From contig CM022672.1 in NCBI GenBank assembly GCA_012295275.1, positions 17,370,894 through 17,434,893 of the forward strand: a stretch of DNA of 64,000 bases. Reading direction: 5' to 3'. Origin of the DNA: Chrysomallon squamiferum (Eukaryota; Mollusca; Gastropoda; Neomphalida; Peltospiridae). A model generated the notes under the pieces. The model was not told the DNA's origin and ran no database searches. It worked only from the letters and a program-made list of their open reading frames with translations. The position numbers and the translations under genes were made by a program. Of the stretch, positions 26,442 to 39,216 are shown one piece after another (position 1 is the stretch's first letter; the number at the start of each line of letters is the position of its first letter).

Positions 26442-27101
26442 GTAAGTAGAACATACAACCACAAAAACCTTAATTGTTTTTTTCTTTTTCACATTGAACT
26501 TATGGAAACTGCATTTTATTAAACTCTATTTGAAATAATATTTCTGGAAAACCAAAATACTTTTTAAAACTAATTTCAGTTTATTAAACTATTTTAGAAA
26601 TTGTTAAATATTGTTTGTTTTTTTTGATGAAAATTCTTTAAATTGTCTTGATAAATAGCAAATGTTAAATAGTGTAGACAAATGAATCATTGACTAAAAT
26701 TTACTTACTTGCTTATTAATACTAATATAATATGAACATACAGTTTAAGATTTTGAAATCTGTTGCTCAGGTAAAGTTCAAAGATTTTGGTCTGTTCATG
26801 AAAACTTGTTTCTTAGCATTCACATTGGTGTCAGAGGGAACAAGTAGCTACATTTCATGGTTCATCTGAAAATGAACAGAATGTATTCTCCGAATGATAA
26901 ACATTTTTAAAATCATCTCAGTTTTTGATTAACCACTCTGTAAAATTATACCTATTTTTTTTTATTTTTTTTTTTTTTTTTTTTTCTACTCTCTTTTTTT
27001 ATTATTTCTTGACCACTCTTTAGAATTACAACTTGTTTGCGTATATATTTATCTCTCTCACTTTCATTTTTATAATTATTATTATTTTTTTTAACTTGCA
27101 G
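26442..27101 (+). other. B-box gene intron 6
   Basis: AT-rich with a T-rich stretch at 26955-27000. It ends in TTAACTTGCAG. No coding seen. Confidence 0.8.
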
Positions 27102-27340
27102 ATAACTATTACATCACCTCCAAGAGTAAGTTCTTACATATTCCTTTCTCAGATTTCACCAAGCCTTTGTTCTGCAGAGATTTCATTGACAAAATGGATT
27201 CATTCCCACCTTCAACATCGTGTTTGTTTGATGTCACAGTTCACACAGATTTCAGACAGGTACTCTCACATTCCTCGGTGACGATGGATTTCTGTATCTT
27301 CAACAGCCCAGGACAGCCATCGTTTGTTGCCAGGTTCACT
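27102..27340 (+). CDS. B-box protein, coding exon 7a (C-terminal domain copy 1, first part)
   Basis: The exon completes Asn258 and encodes residues 259-337, ending in phase 0 at TTCACT just before GTATGT. It carries KFLHIPFSDFTKPLFCRDFI and VLSHSSVTMDFCIFN, which align with KFIPYCKISDPVFCKDLI and VWNYSSVSPSFSVFN in exon 8. Reading straight on leaves the frame in which the rest of this domain copy is encoded. Confidence 0.82.
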
Positions 27341-27359
27341 GTATGTTCTCATTTTTCAG
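27341..27359 (+). other. Putative 19-nt intron (or frameshifting insertion)
   Basis: The 19 bases GTATGTTCTCATTTTTCAG have a consensus donor (GTATGT), a pyrimidine tract and a CAG acceptor. Removing them joins FVARFT to PVFSCVGNNGHISLF, which aligns without gaps to HLEFYPSFTTVDGKGRCVIV in the second domain copy, and it keeps the phase of the next splice site. Leaving them in shifts the frame. No animal spliceosome is established to remove introns this short, so an assembly deletion of a longer intron or a pseudogenising insertion must be considered. Confidence 0.5.
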
Positions 27360-27438
27360 CCTGTTTTCTCATGTGTTGGCAACAATGGCCACATCTCTTT
27401 GTTTAGAGGTGACAGTGTGAGTGTCATGGTTTTTACAG
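27360..27438 (+). CDS. B-box protein, coding exon 7b (C-terminal domain copy 1, second part)
   Basis: The segment encodes residues 338-363 and ends with the first base of Asp364 at ACAG|GTATGC. HISLFRGDSVSVMVFT aligns with CVIVQGNKLTVRLLT at the end of exon 8. Both domain copies therefore end at a phase-1 donor after Phe/Leu-Thr, supporting duplication of an exon unit. Confidence 0.72.
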
Positions 27439-28124
27439 GTATGCTAAGTTACCCAGTTTTACTATTCTTTCATTCGTGCAAAAAATACACACAAACACAC
27501 ACACACACATACACATATTTTTTTTTTTGGTATAAAATGATTTTCAACAGATAGTATTTATAGATTCTGAATGATTAAGCAGGTTTATCAGTATTGTCTT
27601 TAAAATAATAATAATAACATATTTAATACAGGAACAACAGACAACTACTGCGATGATTAGAAAGGGGCATCCAGTTATTTATTTTATCCTGCAATCCCAA
27701 ATAATACAAAAAACTAACTGAAAAATTGTTTTATTTCTCAGCTCATTCCTCTTGAGACTAGTTGATTCATACATTTTTATTTCATTGTCACCCGACTATA
27801 TATCAAAAAAAAAAAAAATTAAACAACAGTAATAAAAAAACAATAACAAAAAACATAGTTCTTAAATATAAAAAAAGTTTATTGGGTAATTTTGAAATGA
27901 TAATTTTGTAACAGCTAATTTTCACTAAAGGCATGGTTTCCAATATATTCACTACAGGGCATGAAAATAATTATCTAATGTAAATTCCTTTTATTGTTTG
28001 TTATATGTATTATATCTGAATTTGTCTGTTTTTATTTGTGTAGTGTCATTTGTACAATATTTGTTAAGATTTTTTGTAAGATTTTCTAGAACTATCATTT
28101 TCTAACTGCAATATTTTGATTTAG
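27439..28124 (+). other. B-box gene intron between the two C-terminal domain copies
   Basis: AT-rich, with CA at 27487-27510 and A-runs at 27806-27850. It ends in TTTGATTTAG. No coding seen. Confidence 0.8.
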
Positions 28125-28442
28125 ATTGTTCCGTGGAGAAGTTCATTCCATACTGCAAGATCTCTGATCCTGTGTTTTGTAAGGATCTCATTTCTATACC
28201 AGACTCACAGCCAAACCCAGTGTTTGTAACTTACAATATTGACATCCAGTATGGTCCATCCAAAGTGTGGAACTATTCTTCAGTGAGCCCCAGTTTCAGT
28301 GTATTTAATGAAGACTGGAAACTGCAGTTAGAACCCAATACTTTGTACCATCTTGAGTTTTATCCATCTTTCACAACAGTTGATGGAAAAGGAAGGTGTG
28401 TGATTGTTCAAGGCAACAAGCTGACTGTGAGGCTTTTAACAG
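28125..28442 (+). CDS. B-box protein, coding exon 8 (C-terminal domain copy 2)
   Basis: The exon completes Asp364 and encodes residues 365-469, ending with one base at ACAG|GTAAAA. The whole second domain copy lies in this one uninterrupted exon. It includes KFIPYCKISDPVFCKDLI, a Ser/Phe-rich middle and a beta-like end. If the last donor is not used, the frame runs 17 residues into the intron and stops at 28495. Confidence 0.87.
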
Positions 28443-29251
28443 GTAAAATATATTTCTTTTTAAACACATTGTTACACAACTCTATTAGTTCTTGATTATT
28501 TGACATACGCTGTCACCACTATGCAAAATTATTTTGAGATTATACTCCCAGTTTCACAGCAGTTTTAGCAAGATAAAAATAATTAAGTAATGGTCTTAAA
28601 AAACATAGTAATGTATAATATAGCAAGATAATGCAAATTTGAAATAAAAAAGGGCTTGATTTATCATTCTTAATAAGTATCTAAAAGGACAAAGTCCAAT
28701 TTAATGTAATGGATTTTAAGAAATCACTGTTATAATGAAATAAATATTAAAAGTTTAAATGATGTTTTAATGAGATCAATATCTTTAAAAAAAAAAAAGA
28801 GTAATTTTTGTTCATTTTTTTTATTCTTAGTTTTAGCATTATTTTTATTTTTCAGATAATGATTTTTTAAATTTCTTTTTTTATATATACCTTGTTATTT
28901 TGTTATTATAAACTGATTATTTAATCATTTTTATGTCAAATTTAGCAATTGGTTTAAAAAAGAAAAAAAACATATTTCAAGATCCTAAAATATATTGCAT
29001 GAACAATTATTTGGGATGTATCTTGGAATGATCTGGGTTACTTTGTATTTAGCAGCTAGAAATATCTTTAAACAATCTTTCTGTACAAAGGAATATATCC
29101 ACTGTTTACTTAAACCATTCAGGTTCATTTACAGAAAGTTAAGTTTTGTTTGGTTCCATAGTACTTTGTGTTTAGTTACTGTTTACATCATATAATCCAA
29201 TATTTTATTCCTACCTTTTTATTTTATTTTATTTTATTTTTTTTTTGAAAG
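28443..29251 (+). other. B-box gene last intron
   Basis: AT-rich sequence without recognised elements. It ends in a T-rich tract followed by GAAAG, a weak but usable 3' splice site. Confidence 0.55.
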
Positions 29252-29334
29252 AAGAAAAAGAAGAAGAAGAAGAAGAAGAAGAAGAAGAAGAAGAAGAGGA
29301 TGAGCAGCAGGAATATCATAGAAAATCTTCATGA
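29252..29334 (+). CDS. B-box protein, terminal coding exon (poly-Glu tail)
   Basis: The acceptor TTTTTTGAAAG lets the phase-1 exon 8 join to AA-GAA, giving E-E-K, thirteen Glu, then DEQQEYHRKSS and TGA (29332-29334). The coding sequence is a GAA microsatellite, so its length probably varies between individuals. Phase agreement supports the exon; the unusual composition weakens it. The alternative is a stop at 28495 within the preceding intron. Confidence 0.5.
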
Positions 29335-29805
29335 AACTAGCTGAAATCTGAAATACAGCTTAATGTTTACCTCTCAGACTAGCTATAAACATACAATATA
29401 TACTTCTGAATTAGATTCTGTTTTTATCTAGAAATGTTGGTACATTTGTTTGTACAATCATTAATATATACATATATATATGTGTGTGTGTGTGCATTTA
29501 CAAAAAATACAACAAAAAACAAACAGGAATCATCAAACTGGTTTATATGTGTTAACTGGGGCTGTATAAAGTCTTGGTGGTTACAGAACTTTCATGGATC
29601 AAACAAAGCAAAATAATTCTAAATTATGCACATGTTCCAAACTGCAGGGTATTGATAGTGTGTGATGTTTGGCAAATGTAGTATAGTAACCATATTTCAG
29701 CAAAATGCTGCCATTTTTATGTGCATTCCAGGAAAGTAAACCTGTAAAAATGTGGAAAAATATGACTAAATTTTATTCAAGCTGTTATTGCTTTGCTTTT
29801 AAAAT

Positions 29806-29811
29806 AATAAA
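29806..29811 (+). promoter_or_regulatory. Candidate polyadenylation signal of the B-box gene
   Basis: AATAAA lies 472 bp after the stop codon in an AT-rich stretch. In such sequence the hexamer occurs often by chance. Confidence 0.3.
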
Positions 29812-30369
29812 ATTTTATTTTGTAATTACATTTTACATTCTCTTTATATATTTCACTAATTTAGTAATGTTTTGATTTGATCCCTTTTTTTTTTTCAAAC
29901 AGCACAGTTTAATTTTAACATAGTATTATTCTGTAGAATTATTTGTACTGGAAACATTCGCAGAATTAATATATATGTACTAGATAATTCTTAAATAATA
30001 TTCGTTTTCTTTAAATCCAGTTATTTATTTAGTTATAAAAGGCCACAAGAAACGGTAAATAATCAAATGTTATAAATAAACAATAGTGTGATAAAAAGTA
30101 AATTAACTGTGTATAAATTGTTGTTGTTTTTAATTCATATGTATATATATATATTAAATTTACGATTAAATAATTTGGATCATACACTGTATGTGTATTT
30201 AAAATCAAAGTCGATGAAACTAACAAATTGTCTTCAATCTAACAAATGTGTCTGAACAGAGTGGATATCCTATGAATATTTTTGTTAAGTTGACTTTAAC
30301 TTACTTCTGTACTTTTTTGAAAATGGAATTATATTTGTTATATGGGCGCATATATCGTTTTGTATATTT

Positions 30370-30407
<38 letters not shown>

Positions 30408-30490
30408 AAAAATTAAAACAAGTGTATATTGTGAACACTAAATTTAAATACACCTGTATTATTAAAGTTAGATTTTATTAATAACGTAAT

Positions 30491-30524
<34 letters not shown>

Positions 30525-32575
30525 TAGTTTATTTGTTTATTTGTTACAAATATATTTGTCCTTGGTCCAAATTATCTGAGAAAATTTGCAGTCAAGTTTT
30601 GTTTATTGAACATAGTTTATGCACTGCAGCCTTTTATTTCAGTGATGATGTAAGCAGTCTTTATTATGTACTTCACATAAAATTAATTGAAATAAAAATT
30701 CCACTTGTTTTCCCATGATGTATTTGCTTTATTTTTATTTCATATTTTTCAAGTGTGTGCACTTGTCAGGCAAAACAGTTATATATATATATATACATTA
30801 CAGCAATAACTATCTAGCTGTATCTGTCTGGCTGTCTGTCTCTCTATCTGTATCTTTCTATCGGTCTGTCTGTCTATTTATCAGTCTGTTTATTTGTCTG
30901 TCTGTCTCTATCTATATATATCTATATCTATATATATATATCTATAGACACACAATGTATATAAAAAAAAAAAAACCCAGTGAAATAAATTAAATACTGG
31001 TATAATGTTTAAAGAATTTTACATAAATTTTCACTATGCTTAAAATAAATCTTTGCAATAATATTTACAGTTATAGAGTATTCTCTTTTATTTTCGGAGT
31101 CGGATATAAAGGAAGAGATGATTCTGGAAATCGATGCAAAATGGTTTTTATATACAACCTTATATATCTATAATGGAAACATTTTCAGGGTTGGAATTGT
31201 AAATGTTTCAGAATCTTTACGATTTATATAACCATTAAAATGTATTTTCAAAAATAAACAAGTCTTTTAATATTAATATGTGGAGAAACAGATTACAGAT
31301 TTTTGGTTCGTTTATAAATAAATAAATAATCATAAAATAGGGGGAAAATCGAAAAAGTCGTGTGATGTTTTGTAAAATAAAACGACAACAACAAAAACAA
31401 AAACACACTGAAAAACAAAAACGAAAAAAATAAATAAAATAATAATAATAATAAAATAATATGAACATGCAGCGTAGTTGTATTATATTTTTATTAATAG
31501 TTATTTCCAGATATCTTTATTTTTTTAAACCTTTTCGATATAAGAACTGTGAATGCATTCTAAGTCTGGAGTTACTTCAAGAAAAAAAAAAAAAAAATAA
31601 AAATAATAATATAAATAAATAAATAAATAAAATGAAAAAAAAAAAAATTAAAAATTAAAAATTAAAATATAATAATAATAATAATAATTAAAAAATTTCT
31701 TTTAGAAAACACCCCTGAGAAATTCAAGAGTACTGCAGTTCCATTCTGACTTAAAGGTTTATCACATCTACTAATAAACTGTTAAATAATTACACAATCC
31801 GCGCTATCGCATATCGAATTAAGACAGCATTACAAATCACGTACATGGTCAAGTATAACTGTTAGCTTTATGCAGCAAACAGATAAGAATGACGTTCATT
31901 TACATGATTCACGGTAACCGACCAGGTTCTATGAATAGCGGCGGTTCCATTGAAAGGCAGCGGCAGACTTCATATGAATATCTCATTAGAAGAAGACACT
32001 GCAGTTTAGACATCTCCTGGAGATCACTGAATTACTATTTGTGTAGTCTTACATTTCTCGTGGGATTTAAGATTGGCTTTCCATATGAACTGATTGTTAG
32101 GATTTTCCTTTGCAGGTGAGAAGGTAGGTAAACTTTTTTTATTTGGAAGAATAATACATTGAAATTTTGTACATGACATACATACATATACGTACGCGCG
32201 CACACACACACACACACACACATTTTTAAAATACGTACGTATATAGATACATATACGTACGTACATGCATACATAGATACGTACGTACATACATACGTAC
32301 GTACACAATATTAAATGAATACATGACATCTGAGTAACCAAATTTTTCTGTATTTGACAAATAATAAATAGGCTTAATTATGTTACTGTGTTAATAATCA
32401 TAATCACTTTTGTTTCATATCTGATACGACTAAATTTTATTTGCATATATTATGCAGGTTACTTATTCCACGCTGTGAATCGAAACGAACTGGCTGTACG
32501 ATGTTAATGAATTTAAAAGATATATATTTTGAGTGCGTGTGAGGGTGTGGGCGTGGGTTGTTGTGGGTATGTGTG

Positions 32576-32627
<52 letters not shown>

Positions 32628-33153
32628 AATGAACAGAATAATGAACTTGAAAGAAACATATGTTCATTTAAAACACCTAATAACAACTCACATTAACAAT
32701 GCAGTCCCAGTTAAACCGACTATGCCATCACCCAGTACAGTATCAGAACTGTCGACAAGATTAAAACACCATTAGTACCAACAACAACTCCAACAACACC
32801 AACATCAGTAAAACTTGTACTGCCATCAACATTAATACCAACTCCAGAAACACGGTAATAACTACAACAATTTTAAATAAATTAAAAAAAATATATATAT
32901 AAAAAATTAAAAAAAATTAAAAAATATCCTTGTATTTCTTATTTCACCGCTTATTAAGCTTCGCCATAAGGATGAAACGGATGCACAGACTAATTAGAGT
33001 TCTAAATATTAGTTTCTAGCCCTGCTTAAACATGTTTCTCCAAAACACGAAACATTAATTTCATAGTTCTGGTATGTATCATACCTGTCCAAATAAATGT
33101 AATAACAAGCCAACGAATATATTGCAGACATAAGGAACTTAAAACAACACACA

Positions 33154-33157
<4 letters not shown>

Positions 33158-33211
<54 letters not shown>
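33158..33211. repeat. (AAT)n microsatellite
   Basis: About 54 bp of pure AAT triplets in the spacer downstream of the B-box gene. Confidence 0.95.
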
Positions 33212-33215
<4 letters not shown>

Positions 33216-33344
33216 TTTGTTTGATAGCACATCCAAATTTTCAATAGGTAGTTATTTATCATTTGTCTTGAATCACGGAAGAAAAACTTATTTTATTTAG
33301 ATAAACTTAAAAAGGCAATTAAAATGAAATGAAATGAAATGAAA

Positions 33345-33375
<31 letters not shown>

Positions 33376-33932
33376 ACAGACGATTCATACACCCTGTGAC
33401 ACAAATAATAATAAATCACACATACACATACACAGAGACAGACACATACACAAACAACACACAAATTCACAGATGTGCATCCTTTAACAAACATAATTAT
33501 ACAGCCGCTTTGAAATTTTATCACATACAAAACAAAACCTAGCTACTACCAGCGTCACTCTTTGACCGAGTTTGTTTTTACTTTTAAAATAGCTGACGTC
33601 TTTTGGCTCGAAGGACAAAAAATGCACAGGATGTCAGCGTGTGCTTTTATAAACACAGCAATAAAGCTTGAAACAAAATAACAAGTATCAGATATGAATA
33701 ATAATCATTAAAAAAAAAAAACTACGTCAAAGATTCTCGAATCTAAATCTACTGTCGAAGTTTGTTTCACAGTTCTCGTCTAGAAAGATGAATACAAAAC
33801 AGGTCACGATGACATTTCGTAACGCTTCATTGATCATTGATCAAGTTTGGCATTTTCTATTTTTCACCAGTTCCAATTTCTGTCGAAATGTGTTATTTTT
33901 TTTAAAATTATTATTTTAATAAATACATAATA

Positions 33933-33974
<42 letters not shown>

Positions 33975-34880
33975 TAATAATATACTGGATGACAGATAGA
34001 CATACGGTCATATGTAAAAACTGACACACTTAAGAACAGACAGAAAACACATGAAAGAAATACAGATTCTCCTGTTTATTTTATTTTATTATTTAAATCT
34101 ACAGATATATTAAGAGACACTCATTTCAGATGGACATGCAGAAACCCACTATTAGCTAAACACAAGATACATACATATATACAATTTTTTTTAACATGTC
34201 AACTGTTTTCGCTTATTAACTTCTAAAGATGGTATCTGTCAATATAGACTATCCCCGTGACAATGCTTCAGTAATGTACAAATGATCGTCTTTAAAGAAA
34301 TGACAGCTGACTCATCCACTTATTCATAGACTAGACCAGAACGTAAGCTTATAGCCGTGATATCAGAAAAGAACAATAGAGAAGTCAACATCATCATAAC
34401 TATATTGATGATATATATTTGTGTGGTACACTGCACTTGATACAGAAATATATAGTACACTGCCAGGTTAACACATTACTTGTCATTTTGATGCTGAGCA
34501 GATTGAAATACGTCGACACCTAAAGTCATTTAGGCCTACTAATTGGGATTTTGATGGTCGTAGTTTTTAGTTGAAATAGTTTAAGTGGTATTATCTCTTC
34601 AGTAAAATGTTTGAGCTACATGGTTTTTTTTTTTTTTTTTTTCAATAACGTGTTTCTTTATATTTTTGTACATACACGCAAGCACGCACTGAGTATATAT
34701 TTCTTAAATTCATTAATACCATACAGCCTGTTCGTTTCGATTTAAAAAACAGCGTAATAATAAATAAATGAGAAACGAACCACAAATAAAATAAAATTTA
34801 GTATTATCTGATATCAAACAAAGAGTATCAGTTATATAAAATGATTAGGCCTGTTAATTAATTGTCGAACACAGAAAAGC

Positions 34881-34921
<41 letters not shown>

Positions 34922-35524
34922 CGCGCGCGAATAAATTTATTTCTAAAAATGACTTATATATATATATAACTCCCAGCCATTTATATATATGTATGTACTA
35001 AAGAACAGACTGTGAAAAAGTGAGTAACGAGAATATAATTACGTTCTGCGATGACATGTACCAGATTTCGGAAAATACGCGAATACTTTTATTACTGAGG
35101 ACTGAAAATAATCAAATGGCTTATTTATTTTAGGAGTTAATAAATCTGGTAACAAGCTGTTTCGAATATCGAATTTGTCAGTATAAAAGTCATAGGTTTA
35201 AATGGTGGTAGTGCATTTATTTATTTTATTTTATTTTTATCTTTTTCAGTTTTTGTTTTAAGGTAAATTAGACTAATTTATATAAAAGTTGAAACGACTC
35301 GTTAATGATAAAGTCTCTGATTGTAAAAAGCACACAAAACAACATTTTTATTAAATAAAAAAAAAATATATATATATTCCAAAAAAACAACAAATCTGAA
35401 TCATTTACGTAGCTTTGAATTTATTTTCGTTTTAAATTTCTTTCTGCTCACTTGATTACCTTATTAATATACTGTTCCAGTAGCTTTTGGGTTACCATAG
35501 TTTAAAGATTGGTTGCTGAAACGT

Positions 35525-35560
<36 letters not shown>

Positions 35561-36644
35561 AACCAGTTCTAGGTCGTTTTTATTTTGAAGAAATCGTTTT
35601 GTCGTCTGGAACATTTACATCAAATTATGTTTTTAAACAGAATAGATTGTTATTACTATACAGGTTTAAATAATTCGTTTTTAGATAGAATAAGATTTAT
35701 TAATTTCAAATTTCGGACCCCCCACCCTGGCAAATTCACTAATCCACTGCCCCAAAGTCACAATCGTTCCAGCGAGCCTGCAGGAAAAGCTCGCTGTCAA
35801 CAAGTGGTGGGAAACTGTTTTTTTTTTTCCATTAGCAGCAAACGATCTTTAATACGTACCTTCCCTTAGACAGGAAATCACATTCCAAGGCAATGATAAT
35901 TATGGACTGGGATACACAGCTGTGTAATCAATGAAATACAGATCTGCCGATGTTTCTTCCTCATCCTCTGAACATAATCAAATGCGTCTAATCAGCTGAA
36001 GTCAATTCTCACACAGAACGCGACCAACTGTTTAATCTATTTAATAATGTAACATTTTTTCTAAGCTGCCCGGATTGTTTCTGAAATACGTGAACAGTTG
36101 GACAAGTTAATTAAAAAAAAATCACGCATTAAATGGTATATATAACACACGAGCGAAATTTTCGGACGTTAAATGAATTGTTACAGTAAAAAAAGTCGCA
36201 GAGTGAGACCTGCTGTAACCTAAACTTAATGTGTTGACAGATGTCGCGTTTCTCTAACGACAATAATCCCTCGTATCAAACAGTCCAGACATCTCTCCCA
36301 CACACTAATCACCAGTGTAAAACTAACTAACTTACTAACTACGGTGATTACAGAACAGTGGGCTCGTACATTAAACAGTGTAACTTTACGTTACATTGTT
36401 GTTATTGAAATCCGGACATCTCGTCTCATCGCAGCGGTTTCGCAAGCTATTGATTTCTGTGACAGTTGACTGCTGCTGTTTGTTGTTCGCCGACTGTCAG
36501 TCCACACGGTGCTTTTGTCAGTCACTCCTGGCACAAGTGGATTCAGTCTTTAAAGTAAGTGAATTATTTTTACCTTTATATCAAAAGTTAAATATTATAG
36601 GTTTTGATTTTTCTGTCACTTTTAAAACTATACTGCTACTACTA

Positions 36645-36651
36645 TTATTAT

Positions 36652-36717
<66 letters not shown>

Positions 36718-36930
36718 AACTACTGTTACTATAGTTTTTGATTTTTCGGTCACTTTTTAAACTATACTACTACTACTACTACTGTTACTATTAAAAAGTT
36801 AACTACTACTTTTACTTTTACTACTACTAATTACTACTACTACTACTACTACTACTGTTACTATTATTACTACTTCCAGTACCACCATTACTACTTCTAC
36901 AACCACTACTACTAATACAACTACTACTAC
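36645..36930. repeat. (ACT)n microsatellite and degenerate flank
   Basis: A near-pure ACT/TAC array at 36650-36720 is followed by a partial second copy of its flanking sequence (TTTTGATTTTTC...GTCACTTTT-AAACTATACT) and more degenerate ACT triplets. The array and its left flank were duplicated together. Confidence 0.85.
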
Positions 36931-39183
36931 ATAAAAACCACAATGTTAATAAGTGATTTAGTTAACTGAATTGTTTCCTCAGCTTATTAACATCTTTCAT
37001 AAGTTTTTATTAAAAGATTCGCATTTTTTAACACAGGAATACATAGTTTATTAATAATGCCTTTTCCCATTTTTAACTGAAATCTGCATTGCATTTCCAG
37101 TATGCATATCTTTACTTTTGTCGTTCTTAGCTATTCACGTCTAATGGTATACAATACAGGGAATGAGTAATTTAATGTATACACTTCTACATGATTTTGG
37201 CAAACTAACAACTTGAAATTAACCATACTTCTTACGTCTAATGTACTTGGTAACGTGGACTAAAGAACGACGGGAGAATTTCACTTTAAAATAGTGTTAA
37301 CGGATAAAGTTCCGATGTCAACTCTTAGCAGGCTATTGAATTTATAAGACAAATTTACATATTTTAAATTTTTTAGTACTACGTCACAATATTCTGCTTC
37401 AATTACAGATATTTTAGTTGAAAGCATTGAAAATGATTTTCTTTGACCAACGCAGTTTTTAGAGAGGATTTTTTAAAAATTATTATTTTTTTAAAATTAT
37501 TTTGTTGTTTCTGTTACTTGACATTATTTTATTTCCTTTGAAGCCAGTGCTTTAGATAGTTATATTATATCAATATTTTACAAAATATACTATATCTAAA
37601 AGTCTGTAATAAATTTTTGGTTTACCAGTATGGTACACAGATAAATATAAATATAAAGATAATGCACAACTCGTACCAGAAGCATTATTTCTTCTTGATC
37701 AATAGTAAATTACTGCAAAATTTTATTTTTCAAAAATAACACGAATTATAATGAGTTTTTTTTCATCTGATACTGTACAGTATGGACTTGATATTTTACT
37801 TCAGTTCTCGTTAGCAGAGTTCTCCGTTGTCTGACTTTGAGGGTGTTTTCATAATTAAGCTCATCAAGATTTTTAATAAATGAGTTTACATATATTCGCT
37901 AAGTATATGCTCAAAACAGAATATACTAACTTCTCATTTTGCTACGTTCAGTCATTTCGATGATAATGCAATACCAATGATATTATTTTAAAATCATTAT
38001 GTCGAAATAATTATTGTTTCGCTAGGCAGTTTGTCCTATGTTATAACGTATAGTTTAGCTTACTTAATAATTCTTAGCAGTATATTCCATAGGCCTACTT
38101 GTTTAAATGAGAAATAAAAATGTATATTGTTATGTATACTGTTCTGTATATTAACCTTTGTCATGACAGCTGATAACTGGTATTTTGAGTAATTAGTGCT
38201 GTTTTTATACTTCATTGATAAATAACAGTTTGAGGTTCCGTTCTAGGCAACCAGGTGACAGTCCTAGGTGCAAAGATAATGGAAATGTTAATGAAATGAA
38301 CTGACTTTTATTTTGAGGTGTAGCCCACCATAAACAGGAAATTCAATATCTACTTCCATCGATGTAAATTACCGTAACAAACATTTCCTGATAGAGATAA
38401 CACACACCACAAACACACCCACCCACAAACACACCTTTTTAAAAGAACAGCACTGGACTAAAAAAAGAAGAAGAAGAAGAAGAAATAATTATGTGCAATA
38501 TAAAGATAATAATTTATGTATAAAGTGAATTTTCTTTCATTTTTTCCTTTTAACTATAGTATCCAGAAATAAGGGAAATTACTCCTTCCAAACTGACGGT
38601 TCCGCAGTTGTCTGTACTGTATAACTTAACATCACAATTATTGTAATTGAAATGAGGAAACAGTTTTTATATAACGCCACTTTCTTCTCTAATATTAAGC
38701 TTTCATTTTAAAATCTTACTGTATGAAGGAATAACTTTCGTACTTACTTTCATTTTTTTTTTTTTTTTCGTCTCCTTCCAAATCATTTATTACCGGTACT
38801 GTTGTTGTTACTGTTATTAACAACTAAAAAAAAAAAAAAAAAAAAAAAATAAAAAAAAAAAAAAAAAAAAAAAAATAAAGAAAAAATAATAAAGCATATA
38901 ACAAATAAATAAAAATAAACAACAGCTAAAAATAATAATAATAAAAATAATAAGAACAGTGATTAAATAACAAAAAAAAAAAAAAAAAAAAAAATAATCA
39001 AACAAACAAACAAACAAATAAATAAATAAATAAATAGGTAAATAAATGCACTGATACTGAGAACATCTTATAAATTCTGTATTTATAAATAGGTCGCTTT
39101 AATAACTTTAAAAAGTTTCAAAATTTCAAAAATGTTGGGACAGCAACGAAAATCATTGTTATAATAATTATTTCAAATGATTA

Positions 39184-39189
39184 TTTATT
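39184..39189 (-). promoter_or_regulatory. Polyadenylation signal of the EGF-domain gene
   Basis: Read on the minus strand this is AATAAA, 28 bases after the TAG stop. It implies a very short 3'UTR and supports this frame as a real transcription unit end. Confidence 0.5.
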
Positions 39190-39216
39190 CACGAAAGCAA
39201 AGCAAATACAGATTTG

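Larger units (their letters stand above)
22675..29334 (+). other. B-box / coiled-coil (TRIM-like) protein gene (gene span)
   Basis: Ten coding segments join in frame to 496 residues plus stop. Residues 39-73 form a B-box type 2 zinc finger with Cys39, His42, Cys50, Cys53, Cys58, Cys61, His67 and His73 at family spacing. No RING precedes it, so E3 ligase activity is not expected from this protein alone. Residues 82-240 are charged and heptad-like, including LIEREEELISRIEE, a typical TRIM coiled coil likely used for antiparallel dimerisation. Residues about 266-363 and 364-469 are two copies of a roughly 100-residue, probably beta-rich domain that I cannot assign to a known C-terminal TRIM module. 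The tail is poly-Glu. The start ATG sits in a favourable context (CGAAATGG). TRIM-like B-box proteins are cytosolic scaffolds often expanded in molluscs; the partner and pathway here are unknown. Confidence 0.85.
29335..39183. other. Repeat-rich intergenic region between convergent B-box and EGF genes
   Basis: It contains A-runs (30379-30403, 30498-30522), GT/GA (32570-32626), AAT (33158-33211), GAAAT/AAAT (33328-33376), GT/GC (34882-34930), T31 (35526-35556), an ACT/TAC field (36640-36930) and A-rich stretches (38826-39035). More complex sequence occurs at 31700-32130, 34200-34560, 35560-36560 and 37100-38420. No frame there resembles a known protein or has consistent splice sites. The 36360-36554 stretch ends in a strong donor (TAAA|GTAAGT) and could be an untranslated first exon. 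Confidence 0.55.

Noticed and set aside
31889-32119. 76-residue plus-strand frame ending near a TTTCCTTTGCAG
   Set aside because: Looks complex, but has no family resemblance and the acceptor-like end would place it upstream of an intron boundary, not in an exon.
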